DNA from: Mesostigma viride
Lineage: Eukaryota; Streptophyta; Mesostigmatophyceae; Mesostigmatales; Mesostigmataceae
Reading direction: 5' to 3'
DNA length: 64,000 bases
NCBI GenBank assembly: GCA_009746045.1
Contig: RPFO01000392.1
Coordinates: forward strand, 1-64,000
Of this stretch, positions 33,974-45,296 are shown in pieces (position 1 is the first letter of the stretch; every line of letters starts with the position of its first letter). Under the pieces are notes generated by a model. It searched no databases. It saw nothing but the letters and a program-made list of their open reading frames with translations, and was not told the DNA's origin. Made by a program: the position numbers and the translations under genes.

Positions 33974-34800
33974 CCGGCCTACGCGCATGTGCGCCTATAA
34001 CGGCCCCCATGGATGATGCCTTCAGAATTTAGCCAAGCCATGCAGGCCTATAATGGGTACCCCCCATGTATGTTGCAGAATCTAGCCCTGCTACGCCTAC
34101 TATATGCAGAGAGTCACTCTCTGCTGAGAAGCCATGCATGCCCTAGCTTTTGTACATCCATGTTGATCTTCCCCCCGGCTGGGCACGACAGGCTCCCCCT
34201 TAGCTGGGCATAGCTTGATAGATCATGGGGGTGCAGGTGCCCCTGGTGCACCCAGAGCAAGTGTTGTTTACATTCCCACCCTTGCAGGAAGTAGCTTAGA
34301 ATGTACATATTAAAAGCCATATGCCCCCGATCTCTGGGATATTTGCTACAGATACTCCCAACGGAGTTATGTTTCTAATTGATTAATCCATCCCTCCATC
34401 AGGCGTGACTCTCCGACGCGGGGGCACGAGTTTTAATATAATTAATTAATTGATTAATTAATTAATAGTCAACAAAAATGACGACCAGCGGAAACCCATC
34501 AGGGCAAATGCGAAGCACTGACCTCCTGGAGCCATCTGGACACCGGCGCGCGCTACAAATTATACAGCCATGACATGCAGTGTTACGGCCACGACAAAAA
34601 AACATCTGAGACTCACCCAGACCTGTGTAATCTGAATGTAGCACATATCCCAGAGAAGGGGCATGTGGCATTCTAAGCTACTTCCTGCAAGGGTGGGAAT
34701 GTAAACGACACTTGCTCGAGGTGCACCAGGGCAACTGCACCCCCGAGATCTTCAAGACTGTCCTATCATTAAGGGCTTATTTTTGTACCAAGATTAACTA
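33974..34800. repeat. Copies of the ORF1p-element 3' noncoding repeat
   Basis: 34000-34390 is a copy in plus orientation ending ACTCCCAACGGAGTTATG and an (ATTG/ATTA) tail. 34440-34480 is a second TAATTAATT tail, and 34620-34745 a partial copy in minus orientation (AGAAGGGGCAT, GCAAGGGTGGGAATGTAA, GGTGCACCAGGGCA). No gene. Confidence 0.75.
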
Positions 34801-35035
34801 CCTTAATTATATAATAGACACGTGACTGCGTCACTTGAGCTTAAGTCCTCAGTGGGAGGGGAACATGGGATCGATGGAATGGATGGTGTACATAAGCTAT
34901 CTAGTAGGTCCTAGTTACAGGGTTGTGGGCACCGCGGCCCGAATCGCTATGAATGCCATACGCGGTCACACGCGGAGCCCCCACAGACTACTTGGGGGTG
35001 GTCGCCTTCATCACTAGCTACTTGCCATCTATCCA
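34800..35035 (+). repeat. Second copy of the 29170-29400 dispersed repeat
   Basis: Shared words in the same order: ACTGCGTCAC, GGATGG, GGTTGTGGGCACC or variant, GCCCGAATCGCTATG, CACACGCGGAG and GGGGTGGTCGCCTTCATC. Identity is clearly below that of the recent elements. Confidence 0.75.
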
Positions 35036-35039
35036 AGGT

Positions 35040-35322
35040 TGCGTTCCATTAAAATTAAATTAAATTATAACATGCCTCCGTTGGGAGATCATGTAGCACA
35101 TATTCCATGATGGATGGGTGGGGTGGAGGAAGCCGCGTAATCGAACTATCCTAACTCTAAGCTAGTCTAGAAAATCCTAACTACACTACTCATCAAAACG
35201 CCTCCTCCTAAGATTGGGGGGAGGGGGCTTGCCCACAGCCGGGTCGGGCGTGTGCACCTTGACAATTTTCTGCCACCGCGCGTCTTGTCCTGCATGGCAG
35301 TCCAAAGACGGGAGAGAGAGTG
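35040..35322 (-). pseudogene. LINE 3' end fragment
   Basis: AACATGCCTCCGTTGGGAGA, the conserved 3' UTR (AAAATCCTAACTACACTACT) and the last codons (minus: complement of CAAAACGCCTCCTCC) match the family member at 33600-33945. It stops at GAGAGAGTGGA, where the (TTAA) tail of the next element starts. Confidence 0.8.
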
Positions 35323-36082
35323 GATTAATTAATTAATTAATTAGAAACATAACTCCGTTGCATGGGAGTACATGTAGCACATATCCCGGAGAAGGGGCAT
35401 ATGGCTTCTTCTGGGCTACTTCCTGCAAGAGTGGAATGTAAGCAACACTTGCTCTAGGTGCCTCAAGGGCACCGGCACCACCATGCTGTCTCGGGTTCAA
35501 CCCAACTAAGGGGATCCCGGCCGGCACGGGGGAGGAAGATCATCATGGCTATACAAGAGCTAGGGCATGGCTTCTCAACAGAGAGCATCTCTCTGCATTG
35601 GCATAGCATGGCTAAATTCTTAATGCAACATCCATGGGGGTCCCATTATAGGCATATGGCTTGGCTAAATTCTGAAGCCAACATCCATGGGGGCCCGCCA
35701 TGTTATGGGCGCACATGCGCGTGGGCCACATGCTAGGCTAAGCCTTCAGGACTAATCTACACTAAGTACTGGTATGGATTCCCTAGTCTGGGGTGGCAGG
35801 AGGGGGCTGCCAGGGCTTGTGGTCAACGTGGCCGGATGACCGCCCCCCTCCAGTATACCGGCTTCCCCCCTGCGCGCTCTGCCGGAGCTGAAGGTAGGTC
35901 GGCCATAGCTCGCGTCGCCGCTGTTGCTGGGCCAGGGTCAAGTCGTCGTCCAGCGTGAAACGAGTCCTCGAAAGCTCCTTGCGGCATTTATAAGGAACGA
36001 CAGCTTGTCCGCCATGTACTTAAAGGTGAGGAGCACGGGTGCCGGGCCAGCCTTCCCCCACGGGCGGGGGAGGCGGACAGCC
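35323..36082 (-). pseudogene. Truncated ORF1p element (CTD fragment plus 3' noncoding part)
   Basis: On minus, about 36070-35790 spells the PVLLTFKYMADKLSFL, RRELWPTYLQLR-like and VYWRGAVIH-like segments with frameshifts. It is followed by the 3' noncoding repeat and an (AATT)n tail at 35323-35345 beyond the CTCC-GTTG-GGAG motif. Confidence 0.75.
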
Positions 36083-37836
36083 GAGAGAGTGGATTAATTA
36101 ATTAATTATCAACATCATTCCGTTGGGAGTAAATGTAGCATGCACATATCCCTGAGAAGGGGCATATGGCTTTTAATACATTCTAGGCTACTTCATACAT
36201 GCAAGGGTGGGAATGTAAGCTACCCTTGCTCTAGGTGCACCGGGGCACCTGCTGCACCCTCGTGCATGGTGTATCACGCCATGCCCAGTTAAGGGGGAGC
36301 ATGCCAGGTGGGGGAAGATCATCATGGCTATACGAGAGCTAGGGCATGGCTTCTCAGCAGGGAGGGACTCCCTGCATGGGCACTGCATGATTAAATAAAG
36401 CTAGGCATCATCTGGAGCTGGGTGGCTCATCATAGGCAGTTAGGCACACATGTACATGACTAAAAAGGCTAGGCCTCAGCTGGTATAGTGCCTGTAGTAG
36501 GCGGGCATGTACAAGGCCACCAGTTGTCTAACTATTCTACACTACTGCTGCGGTATTCCCCTAGGCTGGGGCTGGAGTTGCTGGGCTGGGCCGCGGTGGT
36601 CGAGGGGGTCGCGTGCCAGGGCTTGTGGCCGACGTAGATGGCCGCCCCCTTCCAGTATACACCGGCTGGCCCGCCTTGGTCTGCCGGAGCTGGAGGTAGG
36701 TCGGCCATAGCTCCCGTCGCCGTTGTTGCTGTGCCAGGGTCAAGCGGTCGTCGTCCACGGTGAAGTGAGTCTTCTCGAGCCGCTTGCGGCGTCTGAGAAA
36801 CGAAATCTTGTCCGCTGGGCTCTCAAAGATGAGAAGAAGCGGAGGCGCCCCTGCATGCCTTACCCCGCGCGCGGGGGAGGCGGTGGGCGGTCAGCTTGAT
36901 CTCACCAAGAAGGCCCATGCGTGCAAGGATTTTGCTCTCAAACGCACATGCAAGCTTCTCGGAATTCTTACCTTCTTCCATGTCGAAGTTCTTGAGTATG
37001 GCGTTGAGGCTGCGCTTGGCGAGCTCGGCCTCCTCGCGGAGGTCAAGCGTCTGCCGCTGGAGCTGGGCTGCGACGGCGCCGGGAGGTACGTGGTGGAGGT
37101 GGTATGTTGCTTAAGCATGTCCGCCCAGGTCGTGATGGGAGGAGCATCGCCGGCCAGGCCAGCTGGCTTGGCGGCAATGTCCTTCACTGCCTGGGCGGTG
37201 AGGCCTGCTGTGTTCTGCAAGACCTCGATAGCGATTGCATTATCCTTGAGGCGCTGGTCGATGTCGCGCAGCTGGGCGGTGATGGAGTCGGTGGAGGCGG
37301 AGGGGGGGGGGGGGTGGAGGCGAGGAGGGTGGCGGTGGCGGTGGGGATGGTGGGAAGCTCAGCGGCCAGCGTGCCTCCAATATTGCCGCCACATCTGCGG
37401 CAAGGGGGGTCACGTGCTGCTCGAAAGTTTCCTTGAGGAGGGTGCGGATGGTGGCTTCGGTGGGGAAGGTGGGGGGGGGCGGTGGGGGAGTCCAGATCGC
37501 GGTTTCGGAGCGTCCAACAAGGGAGCAGAGGGCGAAGCGTTGGAGCTTGGGGCGGCTCATGCGGTGAAGGATTGGGAGAGCCTCGGTGGGGTCGACGAGC
37601 TTGCCATCACCAGGCCAGCGGCCGCGGTTGTGGGACGTGAGGTGCACGCACAGGGCTAGAAGCGAGGCGTGATTGCCTAAAAACACGTCTTCCATGAAGA
37701 ATCCGGGGTTGCGTTGCCAGTAGCTGGAGCTGTTGACGTCAAAGGAGATCTCTTCCCAGGGCAGCTCAGCAGAGCGACTGCGCTTAGGTTCAGGCGATGC
37801 AGATGGCGAGGCGAGCCCGGGAGGCTGGGCGAGCAC
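36083..37836 (-). pseudogene. ORF1p element with frameshifts, retaining the N-terminal domain
   Basis: The 37836-37240 frame has WQRNPGFFMEDVFLGNHASLLALC and LQRFALCSLVGRS, homologous to residues 10-75 of the 3624-4802 protein, then a poly-P/S stretch where the frame is lost near 37300. Frames at 37220-36891 (LTAQAVKDIAAKPAGLAGDAPP...) and 36758-36561 (LTLAQQQRRRELWPTYLQLR) continue the protein. The 3' noncoding part (36100-36545) and an (AATT)n tail follow. The N-terminal frame stays open upstream to a TAA near 37910 without an ATG, so the 5' end is probably truncated. Confidence 0.8.
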
Positions 37837-37919
37837 CAGTGCACGACTAGAGTCACCGTTGCCGTCTGGGCCGGTGGGCGAAGCTGCAGCCGAGGCTGCA
37901 GGCGTATTTTAATTGCCGA

Positions 37920-39236
37920 GCGCAGCCGCCAGGCTGCGTTGCGTCGAGAGGCGTTTGCTCATCGTACATTGCTCAAACCCTTAAATGGTGTCAACTGGAA
38001 CCACCATCTGGAACGGACTGAGTATGGGTATCTTAGTAAGTATGAGAGTATCTAGCCAAATAACATTTTCTGGCCCACCCTTGGAACCAAGGATGCTTTT
38101 ATATCAAATAACTTTGGGGTCATGCCATTGGTCACATATCTATTATGCCCCACAGCTGCTATAAATAGCACCCCCCCCACTTGAGGGGGTACGGTGCAGA
38201 TGGGGTTCAATAGATATATAATGCAATATGGACCATTTCTCAAAATCTGACGACCCTGGCCCTTTGAGGGGAGTTAAAGATAATCACAGGCATGCCATAG
38301 ATGCATTCACAACATGACATGCCATAGAACTGCACAGGCTAGCTAGCATACAGCCCAAAATAGCTCAGACCCTTATAACGGGTGCAGTTATTTTGGGGTG
38401 TTTTAAGTACTAGCACTACCGTATGGGCATTCAATTCCAACGTGGTACAAAACATCATAGATGGCCACACATGGATTCCCAAACACATTTCCAGCTTAAA
38501 AATCACAACAGCATGCTATACAACAAGTATAAAGCTTGTGCCAAGGCCCAAAACCAAGCGTAGAAGGGGTTCACAAGAAGCTACATTATCAATGCATCCA
38601 ACACACTACTATAAAGCAATTCCAATGATTGGCAATGATAGAAAAAACAAAAGAACTAACCTGGTTATGCTTCCATGCAAGCAGGCCCCGGCCATTCATG
38701 TTTCTTGCATGCACTACTATGGACGCACAAGCAGTTCTAAGGATAACTTGGGCCAGCAAACCAAGAAGCAATGCCTAGAGCTGGCCAGAAAACCACTTGT
38801 CTCGCTATGTCTGTGCAGGGAAAAGCATCCCGTTATCAAGCCCACCATGTTTTGAGACAATAACAAACGCTACTTCACTGGTTTCGTTGAAGCCTCAGCT
38901 AATAGCAATCAAATCTGGCCCAAAATCTGCGTGACATAGTGGTATTCCCCAACCATCACAAGCGAACGCGTACAAGCACTAAAGCAACAAAACGACAAGC
39001 AAAAACCATCGATTACATGTCTACAACTAGTTTATAAACGATAGGACGACTTGGTACTGTAATGTATAAACGCTAACATGTTAATACGTACCAGGTCGAA
39101 ACTGCAGATTACCTGCTGTGCAGTGTGCGGGAGCCAATGATCACTCCCACCTCACGGACACAGCCTCGAACCTTTCCTGTCATCGCTAATAAAACATGTC
39201 AAGAATAACGTTACAAGTTTATCCACGCGCAAATAT
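37920..39236. other. No gene recognised
   Basis: AT-richer sequence with only short ORFs (the longest, 38382-38855 on plus, 157 aa, has no recognisable feature). No repeats shared with the rest of the window were noticed. Confidence 0.45.
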
Positions 39237-39690
39237 CAAAGAGACAACCAGCGCAGGCCAGAAATCGGGAGAATCCGGACCATGGTAGCTCGAGCCTGCC
39301 GTTATCTTTTCCGCGTTTTCGAGTCGTTCAGGATGATGAAGATGAATGGTGATGGAAATGTGTATCCTTGTGCATTGAAATTATGGCTGGCTTACGTGTG
39401 GAGCGACTAGATGACCTAGACGGTGGGGCCGGAAACAGCATGCTTGATCAGGGCGTGTGTTTCGAAATATATTCTGATCAGGCACTCCGCAAAGGTGAAA
39501 ACCTTTGCGTTCAGTGCCGGGCCGCGGAAAACGCGGAAAACGCGATCTGCAAATGAATCCGACCGGAATCGAACTGGGGACCTCTCGCATCAATTTTGCT
39601 GACTATAGGACGGACGTCTCCGGTTACCATGGCATCGCCAACTTACACCTACAGGCATCCGCAAAAGTTCTCCTGTCCGGGGAGTGATGC
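39237..39690 (+). repeat. Composite of the 10.3-kb module and the tRNA-like repeat, target of the RLE-LINE
   Basis: 39237-39462 matches 10312-10540 and 39476-39690 matches 11579-11793, now joined by about 12 bp. The full-length RLE-LINE was inserted directly after GGGGAGTGATGC, so this composite predates it. Confidence 0.9.
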
Positions 39691-39739
39691 AAATATATGG
39701 ACGTGACTCCCCGCTGGGTGCTCAAGCCCCCTGCCCCGT

Positions 39740-40225
39740 GTGCCCCCCTGCCGAGGCCCTCGGGGCGGGCCGTGGCCTGCCCGATGGGGCCGCCGTTGCT
39801 CGGGCCCTGGCGCCCTCGGCCCCGGGGCCCCACCCGTCGCCTGGCCCCGCCGACGGGGGCGCGGCGCTGTCGCCTGGGCTGGGCCCGGCCGACCCCCGGC
39901 GGGCCTGGCGACCCCGGCGCCCGCCCCCGGCCCCTCGCTCCCCGACGCTCTGGCCTCCCTTCCCCCGGCCGCGGTTGGCCACCCAGCCGCCACCCCCGTC
40001 CTTGCCGCGTGGGACGGCGGCCCCCGGGCCCACGCGTTCACCTCGTGGCCGCCCTCGCACATTGTCGGCGTGGTGGGCCGCGCCACCTTTTCTTGGGCGT
40101 ACTGCCCTTTGTTGCTGGACGCGGTCGGGCTCCAGGCCGCCTTCCCCTCGCTCCCTAGGCCCCCGGCCTTCCTGGCCCTAGTTGCGCAGGTGCGGGCGAC
40201 ATTTCTTTCCGCCGCCCCCCGGTGA
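39740..40225 (+). CDS. Possible 5' reading frame of the RLE-LINE
   Basis: A 161-codon frame without ATG, low-complexity (G/P/A/R-rich) at first. From about 39935 it becomes protein-like (LPDALASLPPAAVGHP, SWPPSHIVGVVGRATFSWAY, LLLDAVGLQAAF). Its TGA stop overlaps the first codon (GTG) of the main frame at 40222 in GTGA. Either the main protein really starts here and a frameshift has separated them, or the two frames are coupled by reinitiation. No domain recognised. Confidence 0.35.
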   Translation: MPPCRGPRGGPWPARWGRRCSGPGALGPGAPPVAWPRRRGRGAVAWAGPGRPPAGLATPAPAPGPSLPDALASLPPAAVGHPAATPVLAAWDGGPRAHAFTSWPPSHIVGVVGRATFSWAYCPLLLDAVGLQAAFPSLPRPPAFLALVAQVRATFLSAAPR

Positions 40226-43200
40226 CGGCCTCGACTCTTTGGGGGTATGTCTTGGAAGGATATCACGCCGGCTGCCGGCTGCCGTGGCATCTCCCGGCCG
40301 CCCGGCAGGAAGAGCTGCTTTCCCTGGACGAGCGGGTGGGTCAGGAGGTGGTCGAGTTCGTCACGGCGGTGGCTCGAGACGCACAGGTCTCGGTGCGGGC
40401 GGCCTACCTCGCGGGCGGCGCCGACCTGGGCCTCATGTCCCCGCGGCAGCTTCGCCTCTTCTTGGACGCCCAGGCCCCGCCTCCCGGCCCGGTTGCCAGT
40501 GGGGGCTTTCTCATCACCTCCCTCAGCCTGGCGCAGGCCGCCATGCTGCGTGTGGAGTTCGGGGCCCCCATCGCGGTTCAGGGCGGCCAGGCCATCTTGG
40601 TGGACTCGGCCGGGCGCGCCCAGCCCCTAACCGCGGGGACGCCTGTTTCTGCCTTCCTCCACGACATCCTGGAGTTGGCAGGCATCCCGCACGAATGGCA
40701 CCCCGCGGCTGACCAACCGGTCGGCATCCTCTCGCGCGCCCAGATTGCCGCTCTCCCGGGTTGCTGGGAGGCCGGCTGGGACCCGCCCCCCCCTCATGTC
40801 CGGTCCCTTCTGGAGGGGGACGACCCCGAGTCGGGCTCCTGTGCCATCTGCCTTGAGCCCTTCCGGCCGGGGGATGGCTTGTGTCGCCTGCCCGCGTGCG
40901 GCCACACATTCCATCAAGCGTGCATCGCGCGCAGCTTGCTCCACTCCGTGCCGCGCTGCCCGTTGTGCCGGGCTGTTGTGCCGCCCCCTGGGACTGCGCT
41001 TCCTCTCGGCCCGCCCCCGGTCTCGCTGGGTCCCCTGCCGGGTCCCCACCGGGCCCCGGGGCCAGCTGCCTCCCCGACCCCTCGGCCTCCGCCCCCGGCC
41101 TCGTTGCCGGGGCCTGGGGTGGTCGCGGGCGCGCTGGCGAGTCCCCCTGGGAGGGGCGCCGGCGTTCTCGATCCCCCTCCGCTGGGGGTCTCCCCGGTGG
41201 GCACTGCCTCCTCCGTGGCCCCGGCGGGCCTGCCGGGCGCTGGTCGGGTCGTGGTGCGCGCGCCTGCCGGCCCGGCTGGGGAGACGCCGCAGGCCCCACG
41301 TCCTGCCTTTGCTGGCGCCGCTCCCCGCCACTCAGCGCCCGCCGACGGCCTTCACCGGTGTGCCGTGCTGCTTCCCACGGGGTCCCCGTGTGCGGGTGTG
41401 TTCCACAACCGTAACCTCCTCTGCCAGCACCTTCGCGCTGTGCACCCCGATCTCGGCGCGGCGGATCTGCAGGCCATGAGCTGTTACCGGTGCCCGGAAG
41501 CTCACTGCCAGCGGGTGTACTCCATTCACGGGCGCGCTCAGCACGCGCGCGCCTGTGTTGCTCAACGGCCCCTCAACCGGCCAGCAGTCCCGGCCCCCTC
41601 CCCCCCTCCCGCCTCGGCTCCCACCGGCTCCCAGCCCCCGCCGCCCGACTACTCGGCCAGTTGGCGTTGGCTTGACACGGTTCCCTGGGATGCATGCGCC
41701 ATCAACCCGACGTCTACCCTGACCGACCTCCCCCACCGCGCGCGTAGCCTTTTCGCGCAATGTGCAATCGTTTCTCTCCGGCGCATGCACGCCGCTCCGG
41801 ACGACCCGCTGGGCTTTAAACTGCACATGGTGACCCCCCGCCTGCTCCTCACCCCTCTCGGGCGTGGTGTGCGCGGCCTCCAGGGTGCGGTTATTGCCCG
41901 TTGCCGACGCTTTCTGCAGGGGGACTGGGAGGGGCTGTTTGGCGTGCCGCCCCCGCGCACGGCCCGGCTGTCGGGGGAGGTCAACTTCGAGCGGGTGGCC
42001 GCCGACGTCATCCGCCTCGTCCGCGAGGGGCAGCTCAGCCGGGCCATGACCCGCTTGGAAATGGCCAAGCTCGCCCCCGCCAATGCGGCTACCCTGGCGG
42101 CCTTGGAGGCTCTTCACCCTGCGGAGCCCGGATTCCAGCTGCCCGTGCCGGACCCCCTGCCGGCCCCCCTCCGGCTGGACCGCGACTGCTTCCTGGAGGT
42201 GATGCGTGCGGTCCCGCGGGCTTCCTCTACCGGGCCGTCGGGCTGGCGCTACGAGCACTTGGAGGTCCTGGTGGGGCATGGGGGCGAGGACATTCTCTTT
42301 GACACCCTCATTGACCTGGCGGCTGGTCGCGTTCCTCCCGCTGCGCGCGAGTGGTTAGCGGGCGCTCGCCTCCTCGCTCTGCTCAAGGGTGTCTTGCCCC
42401 CCCCGAGGGCAAGGTGCGCCCGATCGCCTGCGGTGAGGTGCTCCGCAAGCTCGTGGGCAAAGTGATCTGCCGCCAAAAGGCGCCCGAGCTCCGTGCCTTT
42501 TTCTGCCCGCCCCTCGCAGCGGGTGAGACCTCGGTGGCGGCCCAGCTGGGGGTGACGACTCCAGGCGGGGCGGATATCCTCATCCATTCGGTGCAGGCCT
42601 ACCTCGAGGCCCACCCCACCCACGCTGTCGTCAAGGTCGACTGCCACAACGCGTTCAACAGTCTGTCCCGCGCCAGCATGTTTGCGGCCGTCATGGAGTC
42701 CTTCGAGGACTTGTACGCTTGGACAGCCGTGTGCTACGGCCAGCCCGGCCAACTGGTTCACATCATGGAGGACGGCACTCGCGGCGGCCTGCTGTCGCGG
42801 TCGGGCACCCAGCAAGGGGACCCCCTGGGACCCCTGTACTTTGCCGCCCCCCTCCAGGGTTGCCTCCAAGCGGTCCATGCTGCCCACCCGGCGGTCGCTA
42901 TTCAGGCCTACTTGGATGATATCTACCTTCTGGGCCCTGTGCCGGACACCACCGCGGCTCTGCTGGCACTGCAGACCGCGGTGGCCGACATCAACCTCCA
43001 GTTGACCCTTGCCAAGTGCGCGGTGTACTCGCCCCAAGGTGATTGCTCCGGCTTTCCGCCCCAGCTCTTGGGCCGGGACGAGCGCCTCCATGGGTTGGAT
43101 GTCCTCGGCGTTCCGGTTGGCGACCCCGCGTTTGTCATCGATGCTCTGCGGGCCGCCCTCGAGGCACGCACTGAGGTACTGCCCTTGATTGCGCGCCTTC

Positions 43201-44561
43201 ATGATTCGCAGACCAAGGGTCTGCTTCTGTGGTTTTGCGCTCACCCTCGCGTCGTTCACTGGCTCCGGGGCGCTCTTCCGTCTCAGGTCCGGCTGGCCGC
43301 CGAGGGCCACGACGAACGCATCCAGTCGGCCTTGGCGCAGCTGGTCCCGGGCCCCGACCTCCCGCCACATGCTATTCGCATTGCCTCCCTGCCTGCACGG
43401 ATGGGTGGCTGCGGTCTGACTCGTGCCGCCCGGCTGGCCCCAGCAGCCTTTTTGGGCTCCGTCGCTCAGTCGTGGGCGGAAAGCTGCCGGCTCCTGCCCC
43501 TTTTGGCAACGGCAGCGCCTGACCTCCTGGACCCCAGCAGCCCTTTGCCCTTCGTCACCGCCATCCAGGAGGCCTATGCTGAGATCCAGCAGGCCTGTTC
43601 TCCCGTCCGTGCCGCTCAGGCGGTACAGCGCCACCTCCCTCGCGGCACTCCCTCGGTCGCCTCCGTTCAATCTCCCGCCGCATTCCCTGCTCGCGTCATC
43701 GATAAACACCAGAAAACCTACGCGGGTATTCTGCACACGGCTGATTGGATTGCTCTTTTCGCGGACCTCAACGCCCAGGGACGTGCGTGGCTGTTCTCGC
43801 TTTCCTTGCGGAGTGTGGGCTCGGCGTACCTTCGTGCTCTTCCCATGGCCCCCCCATTCGCCTTGGCTCCCAGCCACTACTCGGTGGCGCTCCGGCACCA
43901 GCTATTTGCCCCGCAGCCTCTTGTTCCGGCCGGGCGGCCTTGTGGTAGCTGTGGGCAGCCGCTGGATCCCACGGGGACTCACTACCTTGCCTGCATGGGG
44001 GGCCAACAGAATCAGAATTGGTATTTGTATTTGCACACTGTCCTCCTGACGGTGGTGCTCGCCATGATTCGGTCGGTTTTCCCCCACGCGAACATCCGGT
44101 CCGAGGATGCGGATGGCGCTGCCTTCTATTCCCCCAACCACCGGCCTGACATCGTGGTGCTGGACTTTGAGGGGGGTGGCCGGCATCTGCTTATTGACGT
44201 TTCGGTGGCGCGGCCCTTGGCTCTTAGCCACGTGGCTGGGGCCTCCCTCACGGCAGGTTACACGGCGGACCGGGCGGAGCGGGCCAAGCTCCTGGCCTAC
44301 GGCGACGTCGGGCACCATCGTGTGGTGCCCTTTGTCCTGGAGGAGTTTGGGGCCATGGGGCCCCTGACCTCCGCCTTCTTCAAGGAGTGTTGCCGGCTCC
44401 GGGAGGACCGGCTGGACCTGGAGGGCCAGCGGGCCCCATGGTCGGCGCGGACCTGGACGTCATATTGGCGTCAGCGCCTGTCGGTGGCGCTGACTCGGGC
44501 CATGGCTGACATCATGCTCCGCCGTACGCGGGCTGATTTTGCGGTGCAGCAGGGCTATTAG
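40222..44561 (+). pseudogene. RLE-LINE polyprotein: RING-H2, zinc fingers, RT, CCHC, endonuclease (one frame break)
   Basis: Frame 1 (40222-42465) has a RING-H2 finger at residues 207-249 (CAIC, then CGHTFHQAC, then CPLC; spacing C-x2-C-x15-C-x1-H-x2-H-x2-C-x11-C-x2-C). A P-rich linker and two zinc fingers follow (41360-41560: C-x9-C-x11-H-x4-H and C-x4-C-x11-H-x3-C), then the RT N-terminus (SSTGPSGWRYEHLE). Frame 2 (42351-44561) continues with EGKVRPIACGEVLRKL, VDCHNAFNSLSR (motif A), SGTQQGDPLGPLYFA (B) and AYLDDIYLL (C, catalytic Asp pair at 42915-42920). It then has a CCHC knuckle (43941 on, C-x2-C-x9-H-x3-C) and RPDIVVLDF...LLIDVSV, a restriction-like endonuclease core. The frames meet in a run of eight C at 42399-42406, so a one-base indel or sequencing error is likely. 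All catalytic residues remain. Confidence 0.88.
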
Positions 44562-44710
44562 GTTCCTCCCGTTAGGCGTTTCCATTGGTCTTATCGTAGT
44601 ATAGAGCTTTGACATGGCTCTGTATATAGGTTTATAGCTGGGCGTTTGCTTTGGTTTGAGTGATTTCACTCTGCTGTAAGTAATTATATTTTTAATAAAT
44701 ATATGGACGT

Positions 44711-45296
44711 TTGCTTCCGAACAACAGGTAGCATACGCACTGTCACCGCCTGGCCGCTGACAGGATCTGCTGCACCGATTAGAACCTAGAGACATACTTG
44801 CGCACATCCAGACGCTTCACGGCCAGAGATATAACCTTTCTAACAATCAAGGATAATCATGACTACAAATTTTGAGTTCGAAATTCCAAGCCATGCTCTC
44901 GTACCAGTCATTTGCCTGCACCGCCATAGCCGCGGGCGTGAATTATTTTCACTCACGTCGGTCCCGTTTGACCATGGTACCCCCCCAACTTTGATTGAGT
45001 ATATCTCCCTGGCCAGTTGTCCAAAGTACGGTCTGAATAGTGCCAGGCATAGAGTACGTCTAGCTAGATCTATCGATCCCCCCAGGTTTGACCGTTAAAT
45101 TATTTTTGGCGCGGCGCCTGGTTCTGCCACAAACTCAGTCCGTTAGGACTTCAACTGGACTGGTAGGACTTCAATTGGAGCCACGAAAACGGACTCAGTA
45201 CCATTGAAGGGTTAATAGCTTCGGAAAATTAGATCAGCATGTGCGTCGTAGAAAGACGCATCGATTGTGATATTCACGGCTAAATTCGGAGCTCAA
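44711..45296. other. No gene recognised
   Basis: Sequence downstream of the RLE-LINE with short ORFs only. It contains an imperfect repeat of GGACTTCAA(T/C)TGGA near 45146-45180. Confidence 0.45.

Larger units (their letters stand above)
39691..44710 (+). mobile_element. Full-length RLE-type non-LTR retrotransposon with RING-H2 finger
   Basis: The element (39705-44696, 4992 bp) lies between 14-bp duplications AAATATATGGACGT at 39691-39704 and 44697-44710. It has a GC-rich 5' region, a long coding region (40222-44561, one frame break), and a 135-bp 3' UTR ending GTAAGTAATTATATTTTTAA without poly(A). Domain order is RING-H2, two N-terminal zinc fingers, RT, CCHC knuckle and PD-(D/E)XK-like endonuclease. 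This is the order of the R2/NeSL/CRE-type group apart from the RING. Truncated copies lie at 1415-3208, 14520-14930 and 14931-14990. Near identity with 14520-14930 shows recent activity. Confidence 0.9.

Noticed and set aside
38382-38855. 157-codon plus ORF
   Set aside because: No domain, no repeat or homology context; length within chance for this AT-richer region.
39649-40290. 213-codon minus-strand ORF over the LINE 5' region
   Set aside because: Composition artefact of GC-rich DNA (G/A/R/P only) spanning the target duplication and two unrelated repeats.
42249-43898. 549-codon minus-strand ORF opposite the RLE-LINE RT
   Set aside because: It mirrors the GC-rich sense frame that has clear RT and endonuclease motifs; no domain on the minus strand.
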